From positions 1 to 9,578 of the forward strand of contig CAMCZJ010000119.1 of the NCBI GenBank assembly GCA_945886995.1: DNA of 9,578 nt, given 5' to 3'. Below, one piece after another: positions 1 through 7,113 of this stretch. Source of the stretch: Asaia bogorensis. Lineage in GTDB: Bacteria > Pseudomonadota > Alphaproteobacteria > Acetobacterales > Acetobacteraceae. Position 1 is the first letter of the stretch; every line of letters begins with the position of its first letter. The notes under the pieces were generated by a model. It saw only the letters and a program-made list of their open reading frames with translations. It did no database searches and was not told the origin of the DNA. Both the position numbers and the translations under genes were made by a program.

Positions 1-975
1 TATTTTGCGATGGATCGCGACAAGCGTTGGGATCGCGTAGCGCAAGCCTATGCCGCGATGGTGGAAGCGAAGGGCGCACATGCCCCAACCGCCGCCGCCG
101 CCATTACCGCAGCGCATGCCGCTGACAAGAGTGATGAATTCCTCCCCGCCAGCGTGATTGGCGATTACGCTGGTATCAAGGATGGCGATGGCATTCTCTG
201 TTTTAATTTCCGCGCCGATCGCGCGCGGGAAATCCTCACCGCGCTGCTCGATCCTGGCTTTGATGGTTTTGCGCGCGGGTACCTGCCGCGTTTTGCGGCC
301 GCGGTTGGCCTCACGGAATATAGTGATGCGCTGAACGCCCATCTCGCCACCGCTTTCGCGCCGCAATCCATGGCGGATAAGCTAGGCGAAGTCGTCGCGC
401 GTGCGGGCCTCACCCAGCTCCGCATGGCGGAGACGGAAAAATACCCGCATGTCACCTTCTTCCTGAATGGCGGCGAAGAAGCGGTCTATCCCGGCGAGGA
501 ACGCATCATGGTGCCATCGCCCAAGGATGTTGCGACCTATGATCTGAAGCCTGAAATGTCGGCGCCCGAACTGACCGACAAGGCCGTGGCCGCCATCAAT
601 AGCCGCGCCTATGATCTGATTGTGCTGAATTTCGCCAATGCCGATATGGTGGGCCATACCGGCAGCCTTGCCGCCGCGACGCAAGCGGTGGAAGCCGTGG
701 ATGCGGGGCTTGGGCGTATTGTCGCGGCGCTAAATGAAGTGGGTGGCTGCCTGCTGGTGACCGCCGATCACGGCAATGCCGAATTGATGAAAGACCCCGC
801 AACGGGTGGCCCGCATACCGCGCATACCACCAACGTCGTGCCGGTCATGCTGATGAATGGGCCACAAGGGGCGACCATAAAGGATGGGCGGCTTGCGGAT
901 ATTGCGCCAACGCTGCTCGCCCTGCTTGGCCTGCCGCGCCCAAGCGCGATGACAGGGCATTCCCTGCTTGCGTAA
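1..975 (+). CDS. gpmI: 2,3-bisphosphoglycerate-independent phosphoglycerate mutase, C-terminal part (5' truncated by window)
   Basis: Cytoplasmic glycolytic/gluconeogenic enzyme that interconverts 3- and 2-phosphoglycerate using two Mn ions. The frame is open from base 1 and begins with YFAMDRDKRWDRV, the family signature (A-MDRD-RW-R), so the ATG at 10 is an internal Met and not the start. About 324 residues are present against roughly 510 for the family; the missing N-terminus would hold the phosphorylated serine of the first metal site. Metal-binding motifs of the alkaline-phosphatase-like fold are visible: NADMVGH (about 629-655), TADHGNAE (about 760-785) and PHTAHTT (about 811-831). The protein ends at TAA 973-975. 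The next gene overlaps its last codons, which suggests one transcript with the EnvC-like gene. The identification is firm. Confidence 0.96.
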   Translation, partial: YFAMDRDKRWDRVAQAYAAMVEAKGAHAPTAAAAITAAHAADKSDEFLPASVIGDYAGIKDGDGILCFNFRADRAREILTALLDPGFDGFARGYLPRFAAAVGLTEYSDALNAHLATAFAPQSMADKLGEVVARAGLTQLRMAETEKYPHVTFFLNGGEEAVYPGEERIMVPSPKDVATYDLKPEMSAPELTDKAVAAINSRAYDLIVLNFANADMVGHTGSLAAATQAVEAVDAGLGRIVAALNEVGGCLLVTADHGNAELMKDPATGGPHTAHTTNVVPVMLMNGPQGATIKDGRLADIAPTLLALLGLPRPSAMTGHSLLA

Positions 976-2143
976 GGCGCGCCTCGCTTTCGCGCTATGC
1001 CTGCTGGCGCTGCCCGGCCTTGGCTTCGCGCAGCCTTCGCGTGAGGCGCTGGAAGAAGCGCGCCGCGCCACCGCGACCAGCCGCGCCGCCGCCGAAGCCG
1101 CCGCGCGGGAAGCGGAAGCGGCAGCGGCAGAACAAAGCGGGCTCGCGCGGCAAAGGGTCGCCATGGCGGCGCGGGTGCAGGAAGCCGAACGCGCCTTGGA
1201 TGCCGCCCAGCAGCGCCAGCACCAGGCGGAAGCGGCGGCGGCAGTGGCTTTCGCCGAAGCGGCCTCTCGTGCTGCGGCCCTCGCCCCCATGATGCCGGCC
1301 ATGCGGCGGCTGGCACTTTGGCCCGTGGAAACGCTGCTCGCCCAGCCCGCCCCGCCGGATGAGGCGTTGCGCGGGCTTTTGGTTCTGCAAGGCACGGCAC
1401 GGCAAATCCGTGCGGAGGCTGAGGAACTGCGCCTGGCCAATGCCGAAGCCGAACGCCGCGCCCGGGTAGCCGCAGCGGAAGCCGTATTGGTGGCGGCAGC
1501 CGAGGCCGATTGGCGCCAAGCCGCCACGGCGCTGGATGAGGAAATCGCCGAAACCCGGCTGCGCGAACGCGAAGCGCGCGCGACCCAAATGGCTGAGGGC
1601 GCCCGCGCGCAGGAAGCGCTCGCCCGCGCCAATGATTTGGCAGAAATGCTGACGGCGCTGGAACGCGAACAGGCAAGACAAGCTGCGCTGGCGGCAGCGC
1701 GGGCGCGGCAGGAAGCGCGCGGGCGCCCGGCAAGCCCGGTGGCGCTGCCTCAAGCCACGGCGCCCGAGGCAAATCGCCCCGCCCCGGTGCATGGGCGGGT
1801 CAGCATCGCCTTTGGCCAAAGGGGGGAGGTTGGGCCCGCGCGTGGCGTAACCTTCAGCGCCGCCGCCGGGGCGCGGGTGATCAGCCCATGTACCGGGCGC
1901 GTGGTTTTCGCCGGGCCGTTTCGGCGCTTTGGCCAGCTTGTCATCCTGGAATGCGGGCCTGGGCTGCATCTGGTGCTGGCCGGGTTTGAGCGTTTGGACA
2001 CGGAAGCGGGCACCGGCTTGCTGGCCGGGGAGGCTTTGGGCCGGCTGGCGGCGGGGGCGGATGGGCGTGGTTTGCTCTACCTGGAATTGCGCCGCGATGG
2101 GCAGGTGGTGGACCCAAACCCTTGGCTTGCGGGGCAAGAATAG
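968..2143 (+). CDS. EnvC-family murein hydrolase activator (coiled coil + degenerate LytM/M23 domain)
   Basis: Predicted periplasmic activator of N-acetylmuramyl-L-alanine amidases at the division site, by analogy with E. coli EnvC. The start is TTG 968, overlapping the gpmI end by 8 nt, with AGGG at 954-957 in front. This start gives a clean signal peptide: basic RKAR, then a hydrophobic run, with likely cleavage after GFA at residue 21. Residues about 24-250 are Ala/Glu/Arg-rich heptad-like sequence, a long coiled coil as in EnvC. Residues about 271-391 are a LytM-like domain (AFGQRG, GARVISPCTGRVVFAG, YLELRRDGQVVDPNPWL). The zinc-ligand motifs of active M23 peptidases are missing: HxGxD is replaced by ARGVTF, and the HxH before FELR by LLYLELR. 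It is therefore probably a non-enzymatic activator. The 391-residue length fits EnvC proteins. CtpA follows downstream. Family assignment is good; the amidase partner is inferred. Confidence 0.88.
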   Translation: MRKARLAFALCLLALPGLGFAQPSREALEEARRATATSRAAAEAAAREAEAAAAEQSGLARQRVAMAARVQEAERALDAAQQRQHQAEAAAAVAFAEAASRAAALAPMMPAMRRLALWPVETLLAQPAPPDEALRGLLVLQGTARQIRAEAEELRLANAEAERRARVAAAEAVLVAAAEADWRQAATALDEEIAETRLREREARATQMAEGARAQEALARANDLAEMLTALEREQARQAALAAARARQEARGRPASPVALPQATAPEANRPAPVHGRVSIAFGQRGEVGPARGVTFSAAAGARVISPCTGRVVFAGPFRRFGQLVILECGPGLHLVLAGFERLDTEAGTGLLAGEALGRLAAGADGRGLLYLELRRDGQVVDPNPWLAGQE

Positions 2144-2174
2144 CGCTACACGCGATTTTTCGCCCGTCAGGATG

Positions 2175-2205
2175 CGTTCAAGAGTCGCGCATCGCGCTCT
2201 GAACG
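2175..2205 (+). promoter_or_regulatory. Strong hairpin between the EnvC-like gene and ctpA
   Basis: Left arm 2175-2189 and right arm 2193-2205 pair over 13 bp (CGTTCA-GAG-CGCG against CGCGCTCTGAACG). There are single-base bulges at A2181 and T2185 and a 3-nt CAT loop. No T-tract follows on either strand, so it does not look like an ordinary intrinsic terminator. It lies in the only sizeable gap (2144-2263) of the gpmI-rppH cluster, where an RNA-stability, processing or attenuation element would fit. The pairing is seen directly; the function is unknown. Confidence 0.4.
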
Positions 2206-2246
2206 ACTATCTTGGCTGGTGTCGCCGGCGCGTTTCGCCGGATGGG

Positions 2247-2254
2247 AAGAAGGG
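2247..2254 (+). promoter_or_regulatory. Shine-Dalgarno site of ctpA
   Basis: AAGAAGGG lies 9 nt before ATG 2264. This supports that start over the in-frame GTG at 2219, which would add 15 residues in front of the signal sequence. Confidence 0.55.
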
Positions 2255-2263
2255 TTGCGGCGC

Positions 2264-3634
2264 ATGAAGCGCGATTATTTGCGGTTTGCGAGCATTGGTG
2301 CGGCCTTTGCTGCCGGCGTGGTGGTGGGCCCCATCGTCGCCGCCTGGGCGCAGGAAGGTGGCCGGGCGGAGACCTATCGGCTGCTCAACCTTTTCGGCGA
2401 TGTCTTTGAACGGGTGCGGGCTGAATATGTGGAACCGGTGAATGACCGGGACGCGATCGAAAATGCCATCCAGGGCATGCTTTCCAGCCTTGATCCGCAT
2501 TCTTCTTACCTGAATCAACGCAGCTTCCGCGACATGCAAACCCAGACCCGCGGCGAATTCGGCGGGCTTGGGATCGAAGTGACGCAGGAAGGCGGATACA
2601 TCAAAGTCATCAGCCCGATTGATGAAACCCCCGCGGCGCGCGCCGGCGTCAAGCCTGGGGATTTTATCACGCATCTGAACGGCACTTCGGTGCAGGGGCT
2701 TTCTCTGCAGGAAGCAGTGGAACAGATGCGCGGGCAACGCGGCACGCAGATAAAGCTCACCATTCGCCGCCAGGGTACGGAACGGCCCATTGAACTCACG
2801 CTGACGCGCGATGTCATCCGCCCACAAGTGGTGCGCTTCCGCCTGGAAGAAGGCAATCTAGGCTATGTGCGCGTTACTTCCTTCAATGAACAAACCGAAG
2901 CAGGGCTGCGCCGCGCGTTGCAGCAATTGAAACAGCAGGCGCAAGGTGGGTTGAAGGGTTTGGTGCTGGATCTGCGCAATAACCCGGGCGGTTTGCTTGA
3001 TCAGGCGGTGCAGGTCACGGATGATTTCCTGACGCAGGGGGAAATCGTCTCAACCCGCGCGCGCCGGCAGGAAGATGCGCAGCGCTGGAATGCGAAGCCT
3101 GGCGATATTGCCGATGGCCTGCCCATTGTTGTGCTGATCAATGGCGGCAGCGCGAGTGCGAGTGAGATTGTCGCTGGCGCTTTGCAGGATCATCGCCGCG
3201 CTGTGGTGGTGGGGGTGAAATCCTTCGGCAAGGGCAGCGTGCAAACCGTGATGCCCATCCCCGGGAATGGCGCCATTCGCCTGACCACGGCGCGCTATTA
3301 CACGCCTTCAGGCCGGTCCATCCAAGGCACCGGGATCGAACCGGATATTGAAGTGCTGGCGACGCGTGAAGAAACCCGCACGGGCCAAGCGCAACGGGAC
3401 CGGGAAGCGGATTTGCGCCGTTCGCTGCGTAATGACGGGCAGGCGGAAACCCGCGCCCCCATCCCGCCGCCGCCGCTCAACCTGCCGGCGGGCTTGGTGG
3501 AGCGTGTGGTGCGCCAGCCTGCGGAAGGCGCCCCAGCTTTTGACCCGACCAAGCCGGAGACGGATCATCAACTTCAGCAGGCTTTAGTTCTTCTGCGCGG
3601 CATGGCTTCGGCGCCACGCGGCGGGCAACGCTGA
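2264..3634 (+). CDS. ctpA: Carboxy-terminal processing protease CtpA (S41 peptidase with PDZ domain)
   Basis: Periplasmic, membrane-tethered serine protease that trims or degrades envelope proteins, often peptidoglycan-remodelling enzymes. ATG 2264 is chosen because it follows a good SD and begins MKRDYLRFAS, a compact basic start before a hydrophobic signal/anchor (about residues 8-30). The GTG at 2219 is the longer alternative. Numbering from ATG 2264, the order is signal anchor, N-terminal helical region with LDPHSSYL (about 76-83), PDZ domain (about 96-185; GGLGIEV, ARAGVKPGD) and the S41 catalytic core. The Ser/Asp/Lys set known from E. coli Prc aligns to S298 in GGSASASEI, D309 in LQDH and K323 in FGKGSVQ; the substrate-cleft motif DLRNNPGGLL is present. 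A Pro-rich C-terminal tail follows. Its length of 456 residues is normal. It ends 8 nt before the deacetylase-like gene, so the two are probably cotranscribed. Confidence 0.95.
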   Translation: MKRDYLRFASIGAAFAAGVVVGPIVAAWAQEGGRAETYRLLNLFGDVFERVRAEYVEPVNDRDAIENAIQGMLSSLDPHSSYLNQRSFRDMQTQTRGEFGGLGIEVTQEGGYIKVISPIDETPAARAGVKPGDFITHLNGTSVQGLSLQEAVEQMRGQRGTQIKLTIRRQGTERPIELTLTRDVIRPQVVRFRLEEGNLGYVRVTSFNEQTEAGLRRALQQLKQQAQGGLKGLVLDLRNNPGGLLDQAVQVTDDFLTQGEIVSTRARRQEDAQRWNAKPGDIADGLPIVVLINGGSASASEIVAGALQDHRRAVVVGVKSFGKGSVQTVMPIPGNGAIRLTTARYYTPSGRSIQGTGIEPDIEVLATREETRTGQAQRDREADLRRSLRNDGQAETRAPIPPPPLNLPAGLVERVVRQPAEGAPAFDPTKPETDHQLQQALVLLRGMASAPRGGQR

Positions 3635-3642
3635 GGGTCCTG

Positions 3643-4905
3643 ATGGCAGAGGGATCTCCGCGCCGTATCTTCGCCGGCTGGCGCGGGCTTGGCCTGTTCT
3701 GGGTCCTGGTGCTGCTGCTTTTGGGGGGCGGCGGGTTTTGGCTTGACCGGTTGGGCCCGCCTGGACCGCCCGAAACAGTGGCGGAAGCGCCGGAAACGCC
3801 AGACGCCCCGGAAGCTAAACCGCCCGAAGCGCCAGCCGCTGAGGCGCCCGCACCCGAACCCGAACCCACGCCTGCGGCTGAAACACCCAGCCAGCCTGCG
3901 CAAGTGCCCGAACCTGTAACGGCTCAGGCAGAACCGTCGCCGCCGTCGCCGCAAGCAATAGCAGCGCCGCCGGCAGCACAGGCAATAGCTGCGCCACCGG
4001 CAGCACAGCCACCAGCGCCGCCGCCCGCCGCTCCAGCGCCGCCGGCTATTGATGCGCCAACAATCTCTGCCGAAAGCCCAAGCGCACGGCCCATTCCGCC
4101 CCCCGATGCCGCCTTACAGGAACAGGGGCGTTTTGGGCCCTTGCCGCGTGTGGGGGCGGATGGCCGCACCTCCATCCGTGCCTATGGCGGGCAATTCGAT
4201 CGGCAAGATACCCGGCCCCGCATCGGCATTGTGGTGGCCGATATCGGCATTTCCAACACACAGACGGAAGACGCCATCCGGCGCCTGCCCCCAGCAGTGA
4301 CCCTGGCGATTTCGCCCTATGCCCCACGGGCGGCGCAGTTGTCAGAAAGGCTGCGCGCCAAGGGTGTGGAAAGCCTGGTGGGGCTGCCCCTGGAACCGGC
4401 AGGCTATCCGCTGAATGATCCAGGCAATCGCGCTTTGCTGACGGGGCGCTCAGGACCGGAAAACCTGGCCAATCTGGAATGGGTGCTGTCCCGCTTTCCG
4501 GGCTATGTCGGCGCAATCGGTGTGGTGGGCGGCATGCGCGGTGAACGCTTCGCGGCGATGGAACAAAGCTATCAGGCATTGCAGGAATCACTCCGCAATC
4601 GCGGGCTTTTGTATCTGGATGCCCGCCCAGGGGTGAGCGCGCCCATGCGCGCCTGGGGCCGTTCGGTGGATGTGATCCTGGATGAACCGGCAACACGGGC
4701 GGAAATCGAAAAACGGCTGGGGGAACTTGAAGCCATCGCCAAGGCGCGCGGTTCCGCGCTTGGCTTGGCCAATGCGCCAACGCCGGTGGTGATTGATCGG
4801 CTGGTGGCCTGGGCGGCAGGGCTTGATCGGCGCGGTGTGGTGCTGACACCAGTTTCGGCCATTATCCGCCGCCCAGCCGAGGCAGGCGAAAGCCGCACTC
4901 AATGA
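3643..4905 (+). CDS. Divergent polysaccharide deacetylase family protein (YibQ/DUF610-like), membrane anchored
   Basis: Start ATG 3643 has GAGGG at 3633-3637. Residues about 17-36 form one hydrophobic membrane segment after a basic N-terminus, so the rest is probably periplasmic. Residues 40-160 are a long Pro/Ala/Glu-rich linker with a 9-residue tandem repeat. Residues about 192-410 match the divergent polysaccharide deacetylase domain: RPRIGIVVADIG, AISPYAP, LPLEPAGYP, ALLTGRSGPENLANLEWVLS, GYVGAIG, GLLYLDARP, ELEAIAKARGSALG, LTPVSAI. The positions where I expect metal-binding residues in this family (IDDLG, NNHMGS, GHPYP) read VADIG, GVVGGM and ANAPT here, so catalysis is doubtful. The gene sits between ctpA (8 nt) and rppH (ATGA overlap). 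Most members have no known function; an envelope role is inferred from the anchor and the neighbours. Confidence 0.87.
   Translation: MAEGSPRRIFAGWRGLGLFWVLVLLLLGGGGFWLDRLGPPGPPETVAEAPETPDAPEAKPPEAPAAEAPAPEPEPTPAAETPSQPAQVPEPVTAQAEPSPPSPQAIAAPPAAQAIAAPPAAQPPAPPPAAPAPPAIDAPTISAESPSARPIPPPDAALQEQGRFGPLPRVGADGRTSIRAYGGQFDRQDTRPRIGIVVADIGISNTQTEDAIRRLPPAVTLAISPYAPRAAQLSERLRAKGVESLVGLPLEPAGYPLNDPGNRALLTGRSGPENLANLEWVLSRFPGYVGAIGVVGGMRGERFAAMEQSYQALQESLRNRGLLYLDARPGVSAPMRAWGRSVDVILDEPATRAEIEKRLGELEAIAKARGSALGLANAPTPVVIDRLVAWAAGLDRRGVVLTPVSAIIRRPAEAGESRTQ
3952..4005 (+). repeat. 27-bp tandem duplication in the linker of the deacetylase-like gene
   Basis: Two adjacent 27-bp units (3952-3978 and 3979-4005) both encode QAIAAPPAA and differ only at silent third positions. 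They lie in the Pro/Ala-rich linker. A recent in-frame linker duplication with synonymous drift is the simplest reading. Confidence 0.8.
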
Positions 4906-5381
4906 CCCTGCCTTACCGGGACAATGTGGGCGCCTTGCTGTTCAATGGCACGGGCCAGGTGCTGGTGGCGCGCAGGGCGGATATGCCCAATGCCGAAGGC
5001 GCCGCCGGCGGCTGGCAATTGCCCCAGGGCGGGATGGATGGGGATGAAGACCCGGCAATTGCCATATTCCGGGAATTGGAGGAGGAAATCGGCACGGCGC
5101 AGGCCGAAATACTGGCCGAACACCCGCGCTGGCTTTTCTATGATTTGCCGACGGAATTGCTGGGCAAGGCCTTAGGCGGAAGATATCGCGGCCAAAGGCA
5201 GAAATGGTTCGCGCTGCGCTTCTTGGGCCGTGATGCCGATATCCGGCTTGATCTGGACCCGCACCCGGAATTTGACGCTTGGCGCTGGGCGGATTTGGCT
5301 GAATTGCCCGCCCTTGCGGTGGATTTCAAACGCGCGATTTACGAAGATCTGGTCCGGGAATTCGCACGCTTTGGTGGCTAG
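4902..5381 (+). CDS. rppH: RNA pyrophosphohydrolase (Nudix hydrolase)
   Basis: Cytoplasmic Nudix enzyme that removes pyrophosphate from the 5' triphosphate end of mRNA and so starts RNase-dependent decay. In alphaproteobacteria this family was earlier annotated as diadenosine polyphosphate hydrolase. The Nudix box is complete at residues 43-65 (G43, E49, R57, E58, E61, E62, G64). It is preceded by WQLPQGG, the RppH/NudH hallmark; the start PYRDNVGALLFN is also typical, as is the W-F-ALRF strand after RGQRQK. Its 159 residues match alphaproteobacterial members. The ATG overlaps the upstream TGA as ATGA, so translational coupling with the deacetylase-like gene is likely. It is the last gene of the plus-strand cluster. 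Confidence 0.94.
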   Translation: MTLPYRDNVGALLFNGTGQVLVARRADMPNAEGAAGGWQLPQGGMDGDEDPAIAIFRELEEEIGTAQAEILAEHPRWLFYDLPTELLGKALGGRYRGQRQKWFALRFLGRDADIRLDLDPHPEFDAWRWADLAELPALAVDFKRAIYEDLVREFARFGG

Positions 5382-5618
5382 GGGTCGCCCCATACCCAGC
5401 TAAAGAAGCTGCGCATCACGCCACCACATCATTGGCTTGCGCTGCCTGTCACAGCACTTCCATGGCTGGCGCGCCAAAGCGCAACCCAACCGGCACAGCA
5501 GCCGCAATGGGGATTGCGCCATGCCTCCGCGCTCGCGCTCCGCGCCGGCTCAGTTGGCAAAAAGGGAAAAGCCCGCGACTGGGGGGCTTAGGCGTGACAG
5601 CAGGGGCCATGCCTTTCC
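5382..5618. other. Convergent intergenic region between rppH and copD
   Basis: The stretch is 237 nt. It holds a short GGGG-tcg-CCCC hairpin at 5381-5391 directly at the rppH stop, without a T-tract; a CxxCH-coding open stretch around 5390-5530 that has no credible start; and an intrinsic terminator for the minus strand near its right end. No RNA gene is recognisable. Confidence 0.6.
5559..5589 (-). terminator. Rho-independent terminator of the copCD transcript
   Basis: On the minus strand AAGCCC (5589-5584) pairs with GGGCTT (5574-5569) across a 9-nt loop and is followed by TTCCCTTTTT. It begins about 30 nt past the copD stop, the expected place. On the plus strand no T-run follows, so it should act one way only. 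Confidence 0.72.
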
Positions 5619-6527
5619 TCAATTCTGGATACGATGGCCGTAATCCACCGGATGGACAGATACCATCTCGGCAGCGCCATAAAACGCCAGGGCCACGACC
5701 AGCATTTCAATTCTGATGGAACGTGCCAGGCGCAAACCCGCACCAGAATCCCCGCGCGCAAGCGCGGGCGTGTGACAAAGCCGGTTCCAAAGCGCGAGCC
5801 CAAGTGCCGCCAATACTGCCAACACTTTCCAAGCCAGCGCCCAGCCATGCCAAGCGTCAAGCAAACGATCTAGGCGTAGCGTAAGGTACCAAGTCAGCAG
5901 CACACCAGAAGCGATAACGATGATGACAGCGAAGCTTGCAACACGGCTCCAATCCTGGATCAGCCTGGCAGCACTGGCGCCATCGCGCCGGCGCGAAATC
6001 CAAAGCAGTGGCGGCAAGGATCCAACCCAGAAGGCAATAACCGCGAGATGGAGCACAACCAACGCCGCGATTTCCTGACGCGGGCCAAAGAGCATTGAAT
6101 GCCCCATCGCGGCATAGGATGAAACCACAAGCAGGGCCCCCACCGCTGCGATGGCGGGCCCGATGCGCCATGCCATCACCGCCGCGGCAAGCAGAACAAG
6201 CCCGCCGCTGCGGAGCCAAAAGGCATCACCAATGCGTGAACGTATCACCGCCGCCCAGACATCCGGATCAAACATGCTCGCACCAGCCGTCAGCACCAGC
6301 ACGCGCAGCGCCATGGCTAGCACGGATAGCATCAACCCTGCCGCAATCGCGCCAAGCAATGTTCGGCGCAGACGCGCGGCTTCATCCCCTTCAAGACGAT
6401 GACCAAAGCCAATGGCGAAAATGCCAAGCCCCGCAGCGCCAATGGTGGCGACGTAATAGAGCGCGCGAATGACAACGGTAATGCCATCCAGCACGGACGG
6501 ATCGGGCTGCAGATATTCCAGAATCAT
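5619..6527 (-). CDS. copD: CopD family copper resistance/import membrane protein
   Basis: Inner-membrane partner of CopC, thought to pass copper from the periplasm inward. The protein has 302 residues and about eight hydrophobic segments (roughly 16-42, 54-80, 104-121, 124-142, 152-176, 196-217, 229-248, 270-290). CopD-domain features include the conserved-looking MGHS (H143), VLHLAVIAFWVGSLPPLLW (H160, W167) with the typical GSL-P turn, and TPALARGD before the last helix. The ATG 6527 overlaps the copC stop as ATGA, giving translational coupling. A terminator lies about 30 nt after its TGA. The C-terminal tail (VHPVDYGHRIQN) has two more His residues that could touch metal, which is speculation. 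The family call is secure from the topology, the motifs and the CopC neighbour; transport direction is known only for a few members. Confidence 0.9.
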   Translation of the reverse strand: MILEYLQPDPSVLDGITVVIRALYYVATIGAAGLGIFAIGFGHRLEGDEAARLRRTLLGAIAAGLMLSVLAMALRVLVLTAGASMFDPDVWAAVIRSRIGDAFWLRSGGLVLLAAAVMAWRIGPAIAAVGALLVVSSYAAMGHSMLFGPRQEIAALVVLHLAVIAFWVGSLPPLLWISRRRDGASAARLIQDWSRVASFAVIIVIASGVLLTWYLTLRLDRLLDAWHGWALAWKVLAVLAALGLALWNRLCHTPALARGDSGAGLRLARSIRIEMLVVALAFYGAAEMVSVHPVDYGHRIQN

Positions 6528-6889
6528 GGCCGGGCCGATCCCTCAATACGGAAAGGAATGACGCCGCCAACGGGATGCCCATCAGCTGAAATAATGCGCC
6601 ATTCAGCGCGATAAGCACCAGGCGCCAGTGGCGGCAGGGCAATACTCTCTTGTGTGGCGGCGCGGATGGGGCGTCGCGGCAGCGGGATTTCATCGCCACC
6701 TTCGCGATAGAGGCGAAGCGCGGTCAATTGCACCCTTTCCTTGAAGTGCAGCTCAATCTGGGTCGGCGCTTCATGCAGCACCGCGCCGGCAGCGGGCGAC
6801 GATTGGTGCAGTTCAGAATGTGCCCCGGCCGGATAGGCAACCACCAGCAAGGGAAGCAGCAGCACGGCGCGGCGCCGGAGCGCGGGCAC
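6524..6889 (-). CDS. copC: CopC-family periplasmic copper-binding protein
   Basis: Small periplasmic beta-sandwich protein that binds Cu(II) and works with CopD. I favour the GTG at 6889 (121 residues) because it starts MPALRRRAVLLLPLL, a normal signal peptide cut at AGA|HSEL. The frame is open to another GTG at 6976 (150 residues), which would put 29 polar residues ahead of the signal; neither start has a strong SD. After cleavage the mature protein would begin with His, the N-terminal ligand of the CopC copper brace. The second ligand motif ADGHP is present (D103, H105 in 121-residue numbering) inside the hallmark YRAEWRIISADGHPVGG. The mature chain contains no Met, so the Met-rich Cu(I) site of classical plasmid CopC/PcoC is absent and a Cu(II)-only type is inferred. 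Its stop overlaps copD. Confidence 0.88.
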   Translation of the reverse strand: MPALRRRAVLLLPLLVVAYPAGAHSELHQSSPAAGAVLHEAPTQIELHFKERVQLTALRLYREGGDEIPLPRRPIRAATQESIALPPLAPGAYRAEWRIISADGHPVGGVIPFRIEGSARP

Positions 6890-6982
6890 AGGCTTTGCTG
6901 GCCCGCTTCCAACTGGGGCGCTTTGCCGGGCCGTGACGAATCTGTGGCCCAGGCGCTGGCTGGTATTGTTAATCACGCGGCA

Positions 6983-7078
6983 CTACCCCCGGAATTTCCG
7001 CAAATTCATGCGCAGCCAGGCGAAACGGCGCGCATCATCAAGGTCAGGGAGTGGGGCTTCCCACCATGGCAAGGTCAA
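6983..7078 (-). CDS. Possible 31-residue small ORF upstream of copC
   Basis: In the gap between the cupin gene and copC a minus-strand reading frame ends at TAG 6983-6985. From TTG 7078 it reads MTLPWWEAPLPDLD and ends RMNLRKFRG; a second TTG at 7072 gives 29 residues. The composition (two adjacent Trp, acidic middle, basic end) looks protein-like, but there is no SD, no ATG, and I recognise no family. It could be the end of a decayed gene or noise. Confidence 0.2.
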   Translation of the reverse strand: MTLPWWEAPLPDLDDARRFAWLRMNLRKFRG

Positions 7079-7113
7079 TTGCTTGTTGTGGCAGGATAGG
7101 GAAACCGCGCCCT

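Noticed and set aside
995..2137. Long antisense reading frames opposite the EnvC-like gene (also around 730-1772, minus strand)
   Set aside because: They mirror the GC-rich, stop-poor codons of a gene with clear signal peptide, coiled coil and LytM domain; their Ala/Arg/Pro-rich translations match no family I know.
2219..2263. GTG 2219 as the ctpA start
   Set aside because: It would add 15 residues before the basic start of the signal sequence; ATG 2264 has a better SD (AAGAAGGG) and gives a normal signal anchor.
4046..4849. 267-residue minus-strand frame opposite the deacetylase-like gene
   Set aside because: Pro/His/Arg-rich shadow composition; the plus strand carries the recognisable domain and fits the operon.
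5381..5391. GGGG-tcg-CCCC hairpin at the rppH stop as a plus-strand terminator
   Set aside because: Only 4 bp with a 3-nt loop and no T-tract after it.
5751..5768. Perfect palindrome CCCGCGC-GCAA-GCGCGGG
   Set aside because: It lies inside copD and encodes PALARG in a TPALARGD segment that fits the CopD family; codon usage explains it without a separate element.
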